Source: Io17-Chloro-G2 sp034420695
GTDB taxonomy: Bacteria > Chloroflexota > Dehalococcoidia > Lucifugimonadales > UBA3495
Reading direction: 5' to 3'
Assembly (NCBI GenBank): GCA_034420695.1
Contig: DAOULB010000041.1
Location: 1-64,000 of the forward strand
Length of the DNA: 64,000 bases
A model generated the notes under the pieces. It made no database searches. It was not told the DNA's origin and was given only the letters and a program-made list of their open reading frames with translations. A program made the position numbers and the translations under genes. Positions 52,416 through 61,853 of the stretch are shown here, piece by piece. Every line of letters begins with the position of its first letter. Position 1 is the first letter of the stretch.

Positions 52416-54134
52416 ATGCCAAACGGTAGCGAAATGATCGTCCAATTCTTGGAGGAGGCCGGCGTCGAGTACGTTTTCGGCATACCCGGCGGCGGCACCG
52501 GCCAGATTTACAACCTGCTATATGGCAAGGACGCCACCATAAAGACCATTGTTTGCCGCCACGAGCAGGCCGCTGCCATTATGGCCGACGCCTACGGCAG
52601 GGCCACCGGTAAGCCCGCCGTCATCATGGGCCAGGGATTGTTCATGGCGTCCAACGCTGCCTTTGGCATCATGGAAGCCATGCTCAGCAGTTCCCCCATG
52701 GTCGTCATCACTGAGACCTCCGACGGTGGAGTGGCCATGCACCCGGCCAACCAGTCGGCGGCCGGCGAGTACGGCAGTATCGACATCACCAGCATCTTCA
52801 AGACTATGACCAAGTACACTACCCACGCCACCAACGGCAAAGAGGCGGCTCTGGGCACCCAGTTGGCCATCAAGCACTCCACCACCGGCCGGCCCGGACC
52901 CACCGCCGTGGTCCTCCGCTCCGCCGCTTTCGCTTCGGAAGTGGACGTGGAATCGCCACCTTTCATCCACCACACCTCCGGTTACCTGAACACCGCCAAG
53001 CCCCAGAGTGCCCCCGCCGACGTTGAGAAGGCCGTCGAAATCCTCTCCCAAGCCAAGAGGCCCGTCATAGTGGCCGGCAACGGCGTCCACATTTCCAAGT
53101 CCCACGCCCAGTTACAGCAGTTGGCCGAGATGTGGGGAGCCCCCGTGGCCACCAGCTTCAAGGGCAAGAGCGCCATGGACGAGACCCATCCCCTGTCCCT
53201 TGGCATGGCCGGAGTCTACGGCCAGGACGTAGCCAATAAGTTGGTGGGAGAGGCCGACACCGTGGTCGTAGTGGGGGCCAAGCTCACTCCTCAAGACACG
53301 GTGAGGGAGCGTCCCAATATCTTCAATCCCCACCAGCAGAAAATAATCCAGATTGACATTGACGATCGCAACGCCGGTTGGACCTTCCCCATCGATCTGG
53401 GTCTGATCGGCGACGCCGGCAGCATCTTGGACCAGTTGGTTGCCGCTTCTGAAGAGGCGGCCGCCGGCACCGCTGCCAATCGCCAGCAGTGGACCGACAG
53501 CGTGGCGGGACATAAGCAGGCCAACGGCTTCTACGACTCCCCTGAAATGCACCAAGACAGCTCCCCGGTGCTGCCCCAGCGGATGGTCTCTATCATGCAG
53601 CAGACCTTGGACCCGTCCTCAGTCTTCACCTTGGACGCCGGGAACAACCGGACTTGGATGGCCCACTTCTACAAGTCCCGCCAGGCCAATACCTTCTACT
53701 GCCCCGGCGGCACCGCTGGGATGGGTTGGGCCCTGCCCGCCGCGGTAGCACTGAAGCTGGTATACCCCAACAGGACGGTGGCGGCGGTGGCCGGCGACGG
53801 CGGCTACATGATGACGGTAAACGCCCTCTCCACTGCCCTGCAGTACGAGTTGCCCATCCTGTGCTTCGTCTTCAACGACAACTCCCTGGGAATGGTGCGG
53901 CAGCACCAAGACCCGGACAAGCTGATAGCTTCGGAATTCGTGCCCACCGACAATGCCGCGGTGGCCCGGGGAATCGGCTGCTACGGGGTCCAGGTATCCG
54001 ACTCGCGGGACTTGGCGGGAGCCATCAGGGACGCCCAAGCTTCCGGATTGCCCGCGGTAATCGACGTGCTGGTCGACCGGGGTCCCAGCCCCGACGATTG
54101 GCGGGCGGACGCCCGCAGGGCCGGGGAAACCTAG
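52416..54134 (+). CDS. ThDP-dependent enzyme, acetolactate synthase-like
   Basis: A 572-residue enzyme; GAGGAGG precedes the ATG. Glu50 (RHEQAAAIMADAYGRATGK) activates ThDP, and the cofactor motif begins GDGGYMMTV near residue 460 and ends FND. It has the three-domain layout of acetolactate synthase/2-oxo acid decarboxylase enzymes, but no small regulatory subunit follows and the gene is isolated from ilv genes, so acetolactate formation is doubtful. It is only distantly related to the ThDP enzyme at 31621. An ADP-forming acyl-CoA synthetase is next. Confidence 0.85.
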   Translation: MPNGSEMIVQFLEEAGVEYVFGIPGGGTGQIYNLLYGKDATIKTIVCRHEQAAAIMADAYGRATGKPAVIMGQGLFMASNAAFGIMEAMLSSSPMVVITETSDGGVAMHPANQSAAGEYGSIDITSIFKTMTKYTTHATNGKEAALGTQLAIKHSTTGRPGPTAVVLRSAAFASEVDVESPPFIHHTSGYLNTAKPQSAPADVEKAVEILSQAKRPVIVAGNGVHISKSHAQLQQLAEMWGAPVATSFKGKSAMDETHPLSLGMAGVYGQDVANKLVGEADTVVVVGAKLTPQDTVRERPNIFNPHQQKIIQIDIDDRNAGWTFPIDLGLIGDAGSILDQLVAASEEAAAGTAANRQQWTDSVAGHKQANGFYDSPEMHQDSSPVLPQRMVSIMQQTLDPSSVFTLDAGNNRTWMAHFYKSRQANTFYCPGGTAGMGWALPAAVALKLVYPNRTVAAVAGDGGYMMTVNALSTALQYELPILCFVFNDNSLGMVRQHQDPDKLIASEFVPTDNAAVARGIGCYGVQVSDSRDLAGAIRDAQASGLPAVIDVLVDRGPSPDDWRADARRAGET

Positions 54135-54187
54135 GCTACTCATGCGGGGCGCGGGCTGCACCCGCATCCGCGCCCCCATGCCCCAAC

Positions 54188-54216
54188 TTTGCCTTGGGCC
54201 AACAGCCCAAGGCAAA
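54188..54216. repeat. Perfect 12-bp inverted repeat between the ThDP gene and the acyl-CoA synthetase
   Basis: TTTGCCTTGGGC (54188-54199) and GCCCAAGGCAAA (54205-54216) with a five-base loop. There is no T run on either strand, so it may be an mRNA stability or attenuation hairpin, not a plain terminator. Confidence 0.8.
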
Positions 54217-54352
54217 CGAGTTCCCAACCCCTCAGGCTCCCAGAACGCACGTTCATTCTTCAGACCCTGCCAGCCATCTTCCGGCCCCAGCCTTGATATC
54301 CCGGAACTTTGGAATCGGGTCCTCTCCACTGCATCTGAAGGTTTCATAGCTT

Positions 54353-56503
54353 ATGTCAAGCCCTGAGAACGAATGGAGCGACGCCCAGATGGCGTCAATC
54401 CACGCCATGCTCAATCCCGGCTCGGTGGCCATCGTCGGAGCAACGCCGCGCCTCCAGTACGGCGGGCGGATGCTGGCCGCCGCCCTGAAAGCCAAGGACC
54501 GCATCAGGGTGTACCCGGTCAACCCCCGCTACGATGAAATCATGGAAACCCCCTGCTACCCCAGCGTGTCCGACCTGCCCGAAGTCCCCGACGTGGTGGG
54601 CATCGTAGTCCCTTACAACCGGGTGCTGGGCATCCTGAGGGAGAGCCGGGACAAGGGGACCAAGGCCGCCGTGGTTATTTCAGCAGGCTTCTCCGAGCGG
54701 GGCATCCCCGAACGGCGGGAGTTGCAGGAGGAACTGGGTGAATTCGCCCGGGAGTCCGGCCTTCGCATCAGCGGGCCCAACTGCCTGGGCTTGGCCAACG
54801 TCAGGGACGACATCTGGATAAGCTCCTCCTCCCGGGGCGCCGACGGCCTCAGCGGCTCCATCGGGCTGGTCTGCCAGAGCGGGGCCTCGGCCTTCGGCCC
54901 CTTCCTGGTCAGGGCCGTGGACAGCGGCATAGGCTTCAGCTACATCGTCTCCACCGGCAACGAGGCCGACTTGGACTTTTGCGACTTCGCCCGCTACCTG
55001 TTGGACGACGATTCCACCAAGGTCATTGCCGGCTTCGTGGAAGGCTTCAAAGACGGCCGCAAGTTTATCCGCTTGGCCTGCTTGGCAGCCCAGCGGGGTG
55101 TGCCCATAGTGCTCATCAAGATAGGCCGCTCGGAACTTGGCTCCCGTGCCGCACGCTCCCACACCGCGGCCCTCACCGGACAAGACGCGGTTTACCAGGC
55201 GGCCATGCGCCAGTACGGCGTGATCAGGGTGCAAGACTACGACGAACTCCTGGAAGTCTCCCAGTTGCTGGCCCAGTCCCCTCGGCCTCCCAAGCCGGGT
55301 ATCGCTGTCGTCTCCCACTCCGGCGGCATCAGTTCTCTCACCGCCGATATGTGCGGCCAAGCCGGTTTGGACCTGCCACCCCTGACCCAAAGCGCCCAAG
55401 ACGGCATCAACGGCGTGCTTAAGGGCTTCGGCTGGGCGGCCAACCCTTCCGACGTTACCGGTTTCGCCAACAGCGAGTCCTTTCCGGAAATCATGGGACA
55501 CATGATCAACGAGCCGGAGGTAGGCGCGCTGGTGGTTGCCAGCGCCGGGTCCGACGCCCAAGCGGAGCAGGTCATCGTCCAGCGGGACCAAGCCCTGCAG
55601 GACACCGACAACGGCCCAAAGGCCTTGGCGTTTCTCTGGACCGGCAGCCGGGGCGCCGTCGATGGCCTGGGCCGGCTGAAGGCCGCCGGGATACCAATCT
55701 TCTACAACCCCAACCGCTTGGCCAGCGGCCTCAAGAGCCTGCTGGACTATCACGAAAACCGGGACAGGATTGTCTCTCAGGGTGATGCCCAGGTCCCGGC
55801 CATGACTGAGAACCAGAAGAGGTTGCTCAAGGAACTCCAATCTCTTGGCCGGCCCGCCCTCTCGGAGCACGACTCCAAGCGGCTCCTCGCGGCTTGGGGA
55901 ATCCCGCCAACGGTGGAGGAACGGGTGAACAGCCTTGAGGAAGCCCGGGCCGCGGCTGCTGGAATCGGTTACCCCGTGGCCTTGAAGCTGGACTCTCCGG
56001 ACCTGCTCCACAAGACCGAGGCAGGAGCGGTGCGCCTCAACCTGGCTGACCCTGAAGACCTTGCCCGGGCTTACGACGATATTACGTCAAGCGCGCCTCC
56101 CGGCATCACCGTGAACGGCGTCTTGGTCCAGGAGATGATAGCCGGGGCGGTGGAAGTGATAGTCGGCGTGTCTTACGACGCCCAGTTGGGTCCGGTGCTG
56201 CTGTTCGGGGCTGGCGGCGTGATGGTGGAGGCCCAGAACGATGTTGCCCTGCGCCTTTGCCCCATCGACAAGTCCGAAGCGCTTTCGGCCATCGCTGGCG
56301 TGAAGGGTTCTGCCCTGCTGCGCGGCTTCCGGGGCCGCCCTCCCGCCGACCTGGAAGTACTGGCGGAAGCGCTGGTCTCTGTATCCCGGATGGCAGTGAA
56401 CTTGGAAGGCCGGTTAGCGGAACTGGACATCAACCCGTTGATGGTGCTTCCCAAGGGACAGGGAGTCAAAGCCGCCGACGCCCTGGTGGCTCTGGCCGGC
56501 TAG
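54353..56503 (+). CDS. ADP-forming acetate-CoA ligase family protein
   Basis: A 716-residue fused NDP-forming acyl-CoA synthetase. It contains a CoA-binding Rossmann domain (about 20-115, GSVAIVGATPRLQYGG), a succinyl-CoA-ligase-like domain with the phosphohistidine His270 in RSHTAALTG, and a C-terminal ATP-grasp domain (about 495-716) with YPVALKLDSPDLLHKTEAGAV and LAELDINPLMV. It couples acyl-CoA breakdown to ATP formation, or the reverse. Being downstream of a ThDP enzyme, it may act on the aldehyde- or acyl-derived product. Confidence 0.92.
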   Translation: MSSPENEWSDAQMASIHAMLNPGSVAIVGATPRLQYGGRMLAAALKAKDRIRVYPVNPRYDEIMETPCYPSVSDLPEVPDVVGIVVPYNRVLGILRESRDKGTKAAVVISAGFSERGIPERRELQEELGEFARESGLRISGPNCLGLANVRDDIWISSSSRGADGLSGSIGLVCQSGASAFGPFLVRAVDSGIGFSYIVSTGNEADLDFCDFARYLLDDDSTKVIAGFVEGFKDGRKFIRLACLAAQRGVPIVLIKIGRSELGSRAARSHTAALTGQDAVYQAAMRQYGVIRVQDYDELLEVSQLLAQSPRPPKPGIAVVSHSGGISSLTADMCGQAGLDLPPLTQSAQDGINGVLKGFGWAANPSDVTGFANSESFPEIMGHMINEPEVGALVVASAGSDAQAEQVIVQRDQALQDTDNGPKALAFLWTGSRGAVDGLGRLKAAGIPIFYNPNRLASGLKSLLDYHENRDRIVSQGDAQVPAMTENQKRLLKELQSLGRPALSEHDSKRLLAAWGIPPTVEERVNSLEEARAAAAGIGYPVALKLDSPDLLHKTEAGAVRLNLADPEDLARAYDDITSSAPPGITVNGVLVQEMIAGAVEVIVGVSYDAQLGPVLLFGAGGVMVEAQNDVALRLCPIDKSEALSAIAGVKGSALLRGFRGRPPADLEVLAEALVSVSRMAVNLEGRLAELDINPLMVLPKGQGVKAADALVALAG

Positions 56504-56535
56504 GTTGTTAACCTGAACCCCACCCGGCGTCTCCC

Positions 56536-56955
56536 TCAGTCCCTCTGCTGCAGGATATTGCCCGACAGTTCGCCGACTTGGTCCACCCGGATCAGGACCG
56601 CCACGCCCTGCCGCTCCGGGTCCCGGTCCAGTTCCGCCTGAACGGTGCGGCTCATCACGTCGTCCCGGACGGCCCCGCTCTCTTCTATTGAAGCCTCTCC
56701 GTAGAAACGCCACCGGATGCGCTTCTCGCTATTGCTGTAGTAGACCACCACCTTGGGGTTCTCCAGCAGGTTGGCCAGCCCGGACCTCTTCGCCCGTTCC
56801 CAGTAGGCCAGGGTTTCGTCGTCGTAAACCATGACGCTTCCCTTAGGGCTGATTTGAGGCCAGCCGTCCTTGGATGATGTGCCCACCAAGCAGGAATACC
56901 CGTCTGCCAAGGCGGTATCCAGCAGGTCTCTCATTTCATCGGTCAGCTTGATCAT
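56536..56955 (-). CDS. Pyridoxamine 5'-phosphate oxidase-like FMN-binding protein
   Basis: A 139-residue split-barrel flavoprotein. GYSCLVGTSSKDGWPQISPKGSV, then SGLANLLENPKVVVYYSN and the WRFYGEASI strand are typical of the family of small F420/FMN-binding oxidoreductases. It is shorter than true PdxH and lacks its C-terminal end, so a general FMN reductase role is likelier. It converges with the synthetase gene at 54353. Confidence 0.85.
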   Translation of the reverse strand: MIKLTDEMRDLLDTALADGYSCLVGTSSKDGWPQISPKGSVMVYDDETLAYWERAKRSGLANLLENPKVVVYYSNSEKRIRWRFYGEASIEESGAVRDDVMSRTVQAELDRDPERQGVAVLIRVDQVGELSGNILQQRD

Positions 56956-57124
56956 CGTGAGGCTCCCGGATAATTGAGCAATCCTTTAATTTTCCACCAA
57001 TGTTTGCAACCCGATAGCTGGGAGGCAATCTGTTATATTGACCTTACAGTAACCTTGGAATAAACGCCAGAGGCCCCAGTCTGCTGGCTAACCCAGGATA
57101 ATCAGGGCAACAAGAGGCAATTGC

Positions 57125-58582
57125 ATGGTGAGCAGGTTCCGTACATGGGCGATATTGGCGGTGCTTATGGCCGGAATCAGTGTCTTGGCCATCGGCTGTC
57201 AATCCGAAGCGCCGGAAGCGCCTACCCCCAACATCCAGGCCACGGTCGATGCTGCCGTAGAAGCTGCGGTAGAGGCGGCGCTTAGTCAGGTTACCCCGGC
57301 CCCCACGCCGGAATCGGGCCAACAGCCGATACCTTTCCACACCGCCGTTCCTCACACCCCTGTTCCCCACACGGCCGTTCCCGGCGAGCAGGCGCCCGCG
57401 CCTACTGTTATTCCAACCCAGCCCCCCGCTCCCACTCCCACCCACGTACCTGCGCCAGCCGCCTCTCCAACCCCTGCTCCAATTGACACTCCCATTCCCG
57501 TCCCAACGCCCGATCCCTCGGTGCCCGGCTATGGTCCCGCCAGCGGTTCTATTCCCCATCACCCCGAAGATGGTGCACTGGCACTGGCAACTGGCGCAGG
57601 TCCGAGGCCGGACAGAGACGCACTGATAGAAGCCACGTTCCACAATCCCTACGAAGCCGGCGAGAAGCATTGGGACTATGGCATGTTGCTTACCGGAGAG
57701 GAGGTAAGCCATTACCACTGGATCCGGATTCATAGCAACGATGAATGGACCCACAGCTATCGTCTCGGCTCTGACGTTGCCCTCGTATCGGTGCGGCAGG
57801 AATTTGCTCCTGCCATCGATAAGACTACTGGGGGTAAGAACCGTATAGCGCTTATAACTCGCGAAGACGAAGGGGAGCTGTTCATCAATGGTCAGTCCCA
57901 GGGTACTATCGATCTTGGAGCAGTGGACTTTACTCAAGTCTGGCTGGTGGTCGGGACCGAAGAACCAGGCCAAGTCACCCGGTTCCAGGACTTCTCTATC
58001 TGGAAATGGCACCCGTCATTGGCGCAAGTTCCCGCAAGAACCCCCACTCCGGTTCCTGCCTTGACCGACGGCCCCCTCTATGGCCCAGTCAGCGGCGCAA
58101 TAGTCCACGAGCTTGAGAGCCCCGAGAACCTTTTTGAGCTGTTCCAAGGTCCTGTCATCAGGGAAGATGTGATGGTGGACGTCACTTTCCACAATCCATA
58201 TGCAACAACCCAGGGAAACTGGAACTACGGTTTACTGCTCCGGTCCAATGGGCCCTATACCCATCACTGGATTGCCCTTTCGCCCTCTAGGTGGACTCAC
58301 CGATATAACTTGAGAACTGCGGATGATACCCAGGAAGTGCGCAATAGGAGAAGCCTTGATATTGACTCCTCAGCCGGGGGAAAGAACCACCTGCGTCTGG
58401 TCATGATCGAGGACTCCCTCTGGGTATTCGTCAACGGGAACCTCCAAGGGCATACCAGCCTTGAAGCAATACCCGGCGGCGGCCCGATCATCCTAATTGT
58501 GAACGATGAGCAGGAAGGCGTAACGCGCTTCGAGGACTTTACCGTCTGGAATTGGGACCCGTCTCTCCAAGAACTTCCCTAG
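57125..58582 (+). CDS. Lipoprotein with Pro/Thr-rich stalk and two tandem C-terminal repeats
   Basis: A 485-residue exported protein. A hydrophobic signal (FRTWAILAVLMAGISVL) ends in a lipobox-like LAIGC with Cys25 as the lipid site. Residues about 55-135 are a low-complexity Pro/Thr/Ala/His stalk (PTPAPT-type). Two repeats follow, about 137-300 and 319-482, each starting YGPxSG, containing TFHNPY, WxYGxLL and ending FxDFxxWxWxPSL. The repeats look like beta-sandwich (LamG-like) modules for binding a surface or carbohydrate. This is an inference. It is separated from neighbours and probably monocistronic. Confidence 0.85.
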   Translation: MVSRFRTWAILAVLMAGISVLAIGCQSEAPEAPTPNIQATVDAAVEAAVEAALSQVTPAPTPESGQQPIPFHTAVPHTPVPHTAVPGEQAPAPTVIPTQPPAPTPTHVPAPAASPTPAPIDTPIPVPTPDPSVPGYGPASGSIPHHPEDGALALATGAGPRPDRDALIEATFHNPYEAGEKHWDYGMLLTGEEVSHYHWIRIHSNDEWTHSYRLGSDVALVSVRQEFAPAIDKTTGGKNRIALITREDEGELFINGQSQGTIDLGAVDFTQVWLVVGTEEPGQVTRFQDFSIWKWHPSLAQVPARTPTPVPALTDGPLYGPVSGAIVHELESPENLFELFQGPVIREDVMVDVTFHNPYATTQGNWNYGLLLRSNGPYTHHWIALSPSRWTHRYNLRTADDTQEVRNRRSLDIDSSAGGKNHLRLVMIEDSLWVFVNGNLQGHTSLEAIPGGGPIILIVNDEQEGVTRFEDFTVWNWDPSLQELP

Positions 58583-58635
58583 CCGGAGGTCGGGCGATGG
58601 GAGAAGCCGGAGAGGAAAGTTAAGAAACCCCTCGC

Positions 58636-59565
58636 CTAGCCGGCCGCGGCGGCAGCCTCCAAAGCTTCCCGCTTCTGTCGGTTGCGCCGGTGGCAGGCTT
58701 CAGCCGTCTCCAATACCACCTTGGCCCACTCGTCCACCGGCACGTCAATCATCCTGCCGTGGAAGGGCACCGCTGCGGTGCCAGCCGCCACTCCTTGGGC
58801 AAACACTTTCCTCACTTGGGTGTAGTACTCCACTTGGGTCTCCGTGGGCGTGAATGCTTCATTGACGGGAGCTACCCAGCTGGCGTCGGGGCAGAACATG
58901 CCCTTGAAGCCAAGGTTCTTCGAATCGGCTGCCGCGTTCAGCATTTCCTCGGAAGCCAGCGGCCTGGGATGTACCCCCAGTGGATAAGCAACTCCAACCG
59001 GTTGTACCTCTAAAGCCGTGGCCTCTATGGCCAACCTGCCCCTGGCAAATACGAATGGGTCCAGTTCGCTGTCCGGATAAATGCCCGAATTGGCCGCCAA
59101 CGCGCCTTCGTCGATAACCGCCTGGGTCACCCTGCTGTTACAGGCAAGAATCTCCCGGACGTTCCAGATTCCCAAGGCTGTCTCCAGCAAGGCGATAATC
59201 TGCAACTCCCCGGCGGCTAAGCCCCTGGAGGCCTCCAGCCGCCCCAATAGGGCCGACAACTCTTCGACCTCGGCAGCCGACTCCACCCCCGGGAGTACTA
59301 TCCCGCTGAGCCCCGGCCCGACCGCCGCCTCTGTGTCTGCTTGTACGAAGGCCCGGTTGACCCGAACGAATACCTCCGCGCCGCCCTTGACCGCTTGCTG
59401 GATGCAACCGGGAACCAGTGACCTTGCCTCCGCCTTGCGGGACCCGGCGACCCCGGACCCAAGGTCAAGGGTTACGGCATCGGCTTCGTGCCGCCACGAG
59501 CCTTCCACCGCCCGGCCGTCGGTGACCGGAACTATCAGATTGGAACGCCTGATGAGGGGAGCCAT
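58636..59565 (-). CDS. CitE-like CoA-ester lyase family protein, copy 3, altered metal site
   Basis: A 309-residue HpcH/CitE-type TIM barrel. The start shares one base with the preceding stop (TGATG). It retains FVRVNRAF (substrate Arg), IALLETALG (metal Glu) and KGMFCPDASW. The LDLED motif becomes LDLGS, and the segment that should carry the metal aspartate reads IDEGALAANSG. It is therefore likely to bind its ligand differently from citrate/malyl-CoA lyases. It is the last of three consecutive paralogues. Confidence 0.82.
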   Translation of the reverse strand: MAPLIRRSNLIVPVTDGRAVEGSWRHEADAVTLDLGSGVAGSRKAEARSLVPGCIQQAVKGGAEVFVRVNRAFVQADTEAAVGPGLSGIVLPGVESAAEVEELSALLGRLEASRGLAAGELQIIALLETALGIWNVREILACNSRVTQAVIDEGALAANSGIYPDSELDPFVFARGRLAIEATALEVQPVGVAYPLGVHPRPLASEEMLNAAADSKNLGFKGMFCPDASWVAPVNEAFTPTETQVEYYTQVRKVFAQGVAAGTAAVPFHGRMIDVPVDEWAKVVLETAEACHRRNRQKREALEAAAAAG

Positions 59566-60551
59566 CAGCTTCCCCTCCGAGACTCGGGGGACTCCTGGGC
59601 TACTTCCTGTTCCTGCGTTCGCGCCACGGCATCTTCCTTGGACCGGTCCCGTTCGGCGCACAGCGCAGCCCACTCCAGCAGTTCCACCGCCCGGGCGGCT
59701 TCATAGCGGTCGATAACCCACGTCTTGCCGTTCCGCTCCACTTCCCGCCATGTATCCGGCGATGCCTCCAGTTCCCTAGCCCGTTCCAGCACCCAGCGTG
59801 CGTCCTCCACCTCCTCATCAGTAGGTGTCAGGCCCTTGACCTGCGGCGCCACCACGTTGGGGTGAAGTCCTCCGCCTATCCTGAAGCCGCACTTCCTGGC
59901 CGCCTCGGCCTCTTCGAATGCCCTGTCGGGATCGCTGACGCTGCCTGTCACGTTGGCGGTGAATGGCGCAGCCCGGACTTCCAGGCCCAAAGCCCGTGCC
60001 GCCAGCTCGACTTCACCTTTGCCGTAAACGAACTGGTCGAAGCCGACGAACATCTCTACGCCCAAGTCCCGGGACATGTCGTAGCCGGTGGCTCCGCCGA
60101 ATTCTTTCACCCTGGGGCTGGCCGACGCGATTTCATAGCTGTTCGCCACCCCCACCGACGTTTCTATGTTCGCCCCTATCTCCACCGTTCCCGGCCTTAT
60201 TCCCCGCTCCCGTTCCAGCCTGGTGATAATCCGGTCCAGTTTTTCGATTTCCCAACCGTGCTCTGCCTTCGGATAGTTGACCTTGGACAACCCCGGCCAG
60301 ATTATCCCTTCCAAGTCGGCTTGAATCAGGTCGTGGTTGATGCGGGTAAAGGCTTCGGCCCCGCCCTTGGATACGTTGTCGATGGCCTCCTTGATGAGGC
60401 CCCGGGCGTACCCCTTCAGGTGCTGCGGGACCGAGTCCTCCAAGTCCAAGTTGATGTAGTCGCAGCCCCTGGTCCAAGCAGCATTGACGAACCGGGGGGT
60501 GACCACCGGCATGGTCAGGCCAGAGCGCCGTACTTTCCTTTCTTCTGCCAT
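59565..60551 (-). CDS. CitE-like CoA-ester lyase family protein, copy 2, canonical motifs
   Basis: A 328-residue CitE/L-malyl-CoA lyase-like protein. It has the full set: INLDLEDSVPQHLK, AFTRIN with Arg, GANIETSVGV with the metal Glu and GGATGYDMSRDLG with the metal Asp, then GLHPNVV. It should be an active Mg2+-dependent lyase for a hydroxyacyl-CoA or a beta-methylmalyl-CoA-like ester. It is coupled by a one-base overlap to copy 3 downstream. Confidence 0.88.
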   Translation of the reverse strand: MAEERKVRRSGLTMPVVTPRFVNAAWTRGCDYINLDLEDSVPQHLKGYARGLIKEAIDNVSKGGAEAFTRINHDLIQADLEGIIWPGLSKVNYPKAEHGWEIEKLDRIITRLERERGIRPGTVEIGANIETSVGVANSYEIASASPRVKEFGGATGYDMSRDLGVEMFVGFDQFVYGKGEVELAARALGLEVRAAPFTANVTGSVSDPDRAFEEAEAARKCGFRIGGGLHPNVVAPQVKGLTPTDEEVEDARWVLERARELEASPDTWREVERNGKTWVIDRYEAARAVELLEWAALCAERDRSKEDAVARTQEQEVAQESPESRRGS

Positions 60552-60609
60552 ATCGTCTCTTGAAATTCCGCTTATCTGCCTGGGGGTAATCAGCGGGTTC
60601 GGGCACGAA

Positions 60610-61569
60610 TCAGGGGGACGGCACCGGCCGCTGCTCCACCGCCGCCGCCTTCTCCTCTTCCTTGGCGGCGCACCGGGCAGCCAAGTCCAACAGGTTCCGG
60701 GATTGTTGCACCGACTCTGGCCCCACCAACCGCTGGCCGAACCCTTCCACGCCGGTAAGGTTCATAGTGTCGTTTCGGGCAACTCCCCCGACAAAATGTT
60801 CCTTCCAGGCTTCTACCAACCGCCTGGCCTCTGTCTCCTCACGCTCTGTAGGCGAAAAGCCCCGATTCAATGGTTCCGCCTGGTTGTCCAGCAGGCACAT
60901 CGACCCTTTAAAACCGATGGCCCGGCCCCGGACGGCAGCCTCGCCGGTGCGTTCCGGGGTGGCCAGCAGCCCCCGGTCCGGTGCCCGCCACCAGGCTCCC
61001 AAGGGTGTGACCCCGGCGGCGTTAGCCACCGTAACCAGCCGCTGCATCAAGTACTGGTACAGGTGTATCTCCCCGGACGGCTCTGGACGCAGGTCCATCA
61101 CCAACTCGGCCCTGCCCAACGTCAGCGCTGTGACCCTGGGACTGCAGGTGGCAATCTCGTATGCCGCCCGGTTCCCTTGGGCATTCTCCACCGATGCCAC
61201 AATCTCCAGTGTGCCGGGAACCAGCCCCCGCTCTTCCTCCAGTTCTCCCAGCAGGCGGTCCGCCTCCCGGACCTGCTCGGCCGCTTCCAGCCGGCAGACC
61301 ACCACCCCCGCCAGTTCCGGCCAAACGCAGGCCCGCAGGTCGGCGTACATGAGCTCCGGGTCCACTTGGGCAAAGATTTCAACGCCCCCCGCCTTGACCG
61401 GCTCGATTGCACCCTGGAAGCTGTCTCTTGCCGACGGCTTGTCCTTTTCCGCCACCAGTTCGGCCAAGTCCAAGACCACAACGTCGGCATTGGATGCCGC
61501 CGCGGAAGCGATGCGTTCGTCCCGGGAAGCCGGGACCAGGAGCCAGGAACGGCGAACCTTATCGTTCAT
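60610..61569 (-). CDS. CitE-like CoA-ester lyase family protein, copy 1, degenerate motifs
   Basis: A 319-residue paralogue of the two following genes. The barrel is recognised by LLVPASRDERIASAAASNADVVVLDL, IVASVENAQG with the metal Glu, SPRVTALTLGRAELVMDL and KGSMCLLDNQAEPLN. LDLED is LDLAE, and the substrate arginine in the FxRxN position is Gln (FAQVD). Canonical CoA-ester lyase activity is doubtful. It is the first gene of the three-gene run, 58 bases before copy 2. Confidence 0.82.
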   Translation of the reverse strand: MNDKVRRSWLLVPASRDERIASAAASNADVVVLDLAELVAEKDKPSARDSFQGAIEPVKAGGVEIFAQVDPELMYADLRACVWPELAGVVVCRLEAAEQVREADRLLGELEEERGLVPGTLEIVASVENAQGNRAAYEIATCSPRVTALTLGRAELVMDLRPEPSGEIHLYQYLMQRLVTVANAAGVTPLGAWWRAPDRGLLATPERTGEAAVRGRAIGFKGSMCLLDNQAEPLNRGFSPTEREETEARRLVEAWKEHFVGGVARNDTMNLTGVEGFGQRLVGPESVQQSRNLLDLAARCAAKEEEKAAAVEQRPVPSP

Positions 61570-61853
61570 CTAATGCTCTTTGGAGAATCTGTTGGGGGAA
61601 CCGGAGCCCATCGAGAACCCGGAATGAAAACAGGTTGGAGTAGTATAATGCTGGGGCTCCGCCGCCCGGTCCACTTCGCCCGGCAGCATCCGTTTCAGGC
61701 AAAGTCCGGGCGCGGCGCGGCTGATTTTAGCCTAAGCCCTATGGGTTGACAAGAAAACGTCGCCGGGAAACCAAGGCCCCGGCCTCTTCCCGGTAGGATG
61801 TAACGTGACCAGAGAATCGGCCCACACTTCACCAAGGTCAAGAGGCAAAGCAG

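Noticed and set aside
54680..56011. Long minus-strand open frame of about 440 codons
   Set aside because: It lies entirely opposite the ADP-forming synthetase and shows no family motifs.
61744..61749. TTGACA as promoter of the CHAT-STAND gene
   Set aside because: No -10 box lies 16-18 bases downstream.
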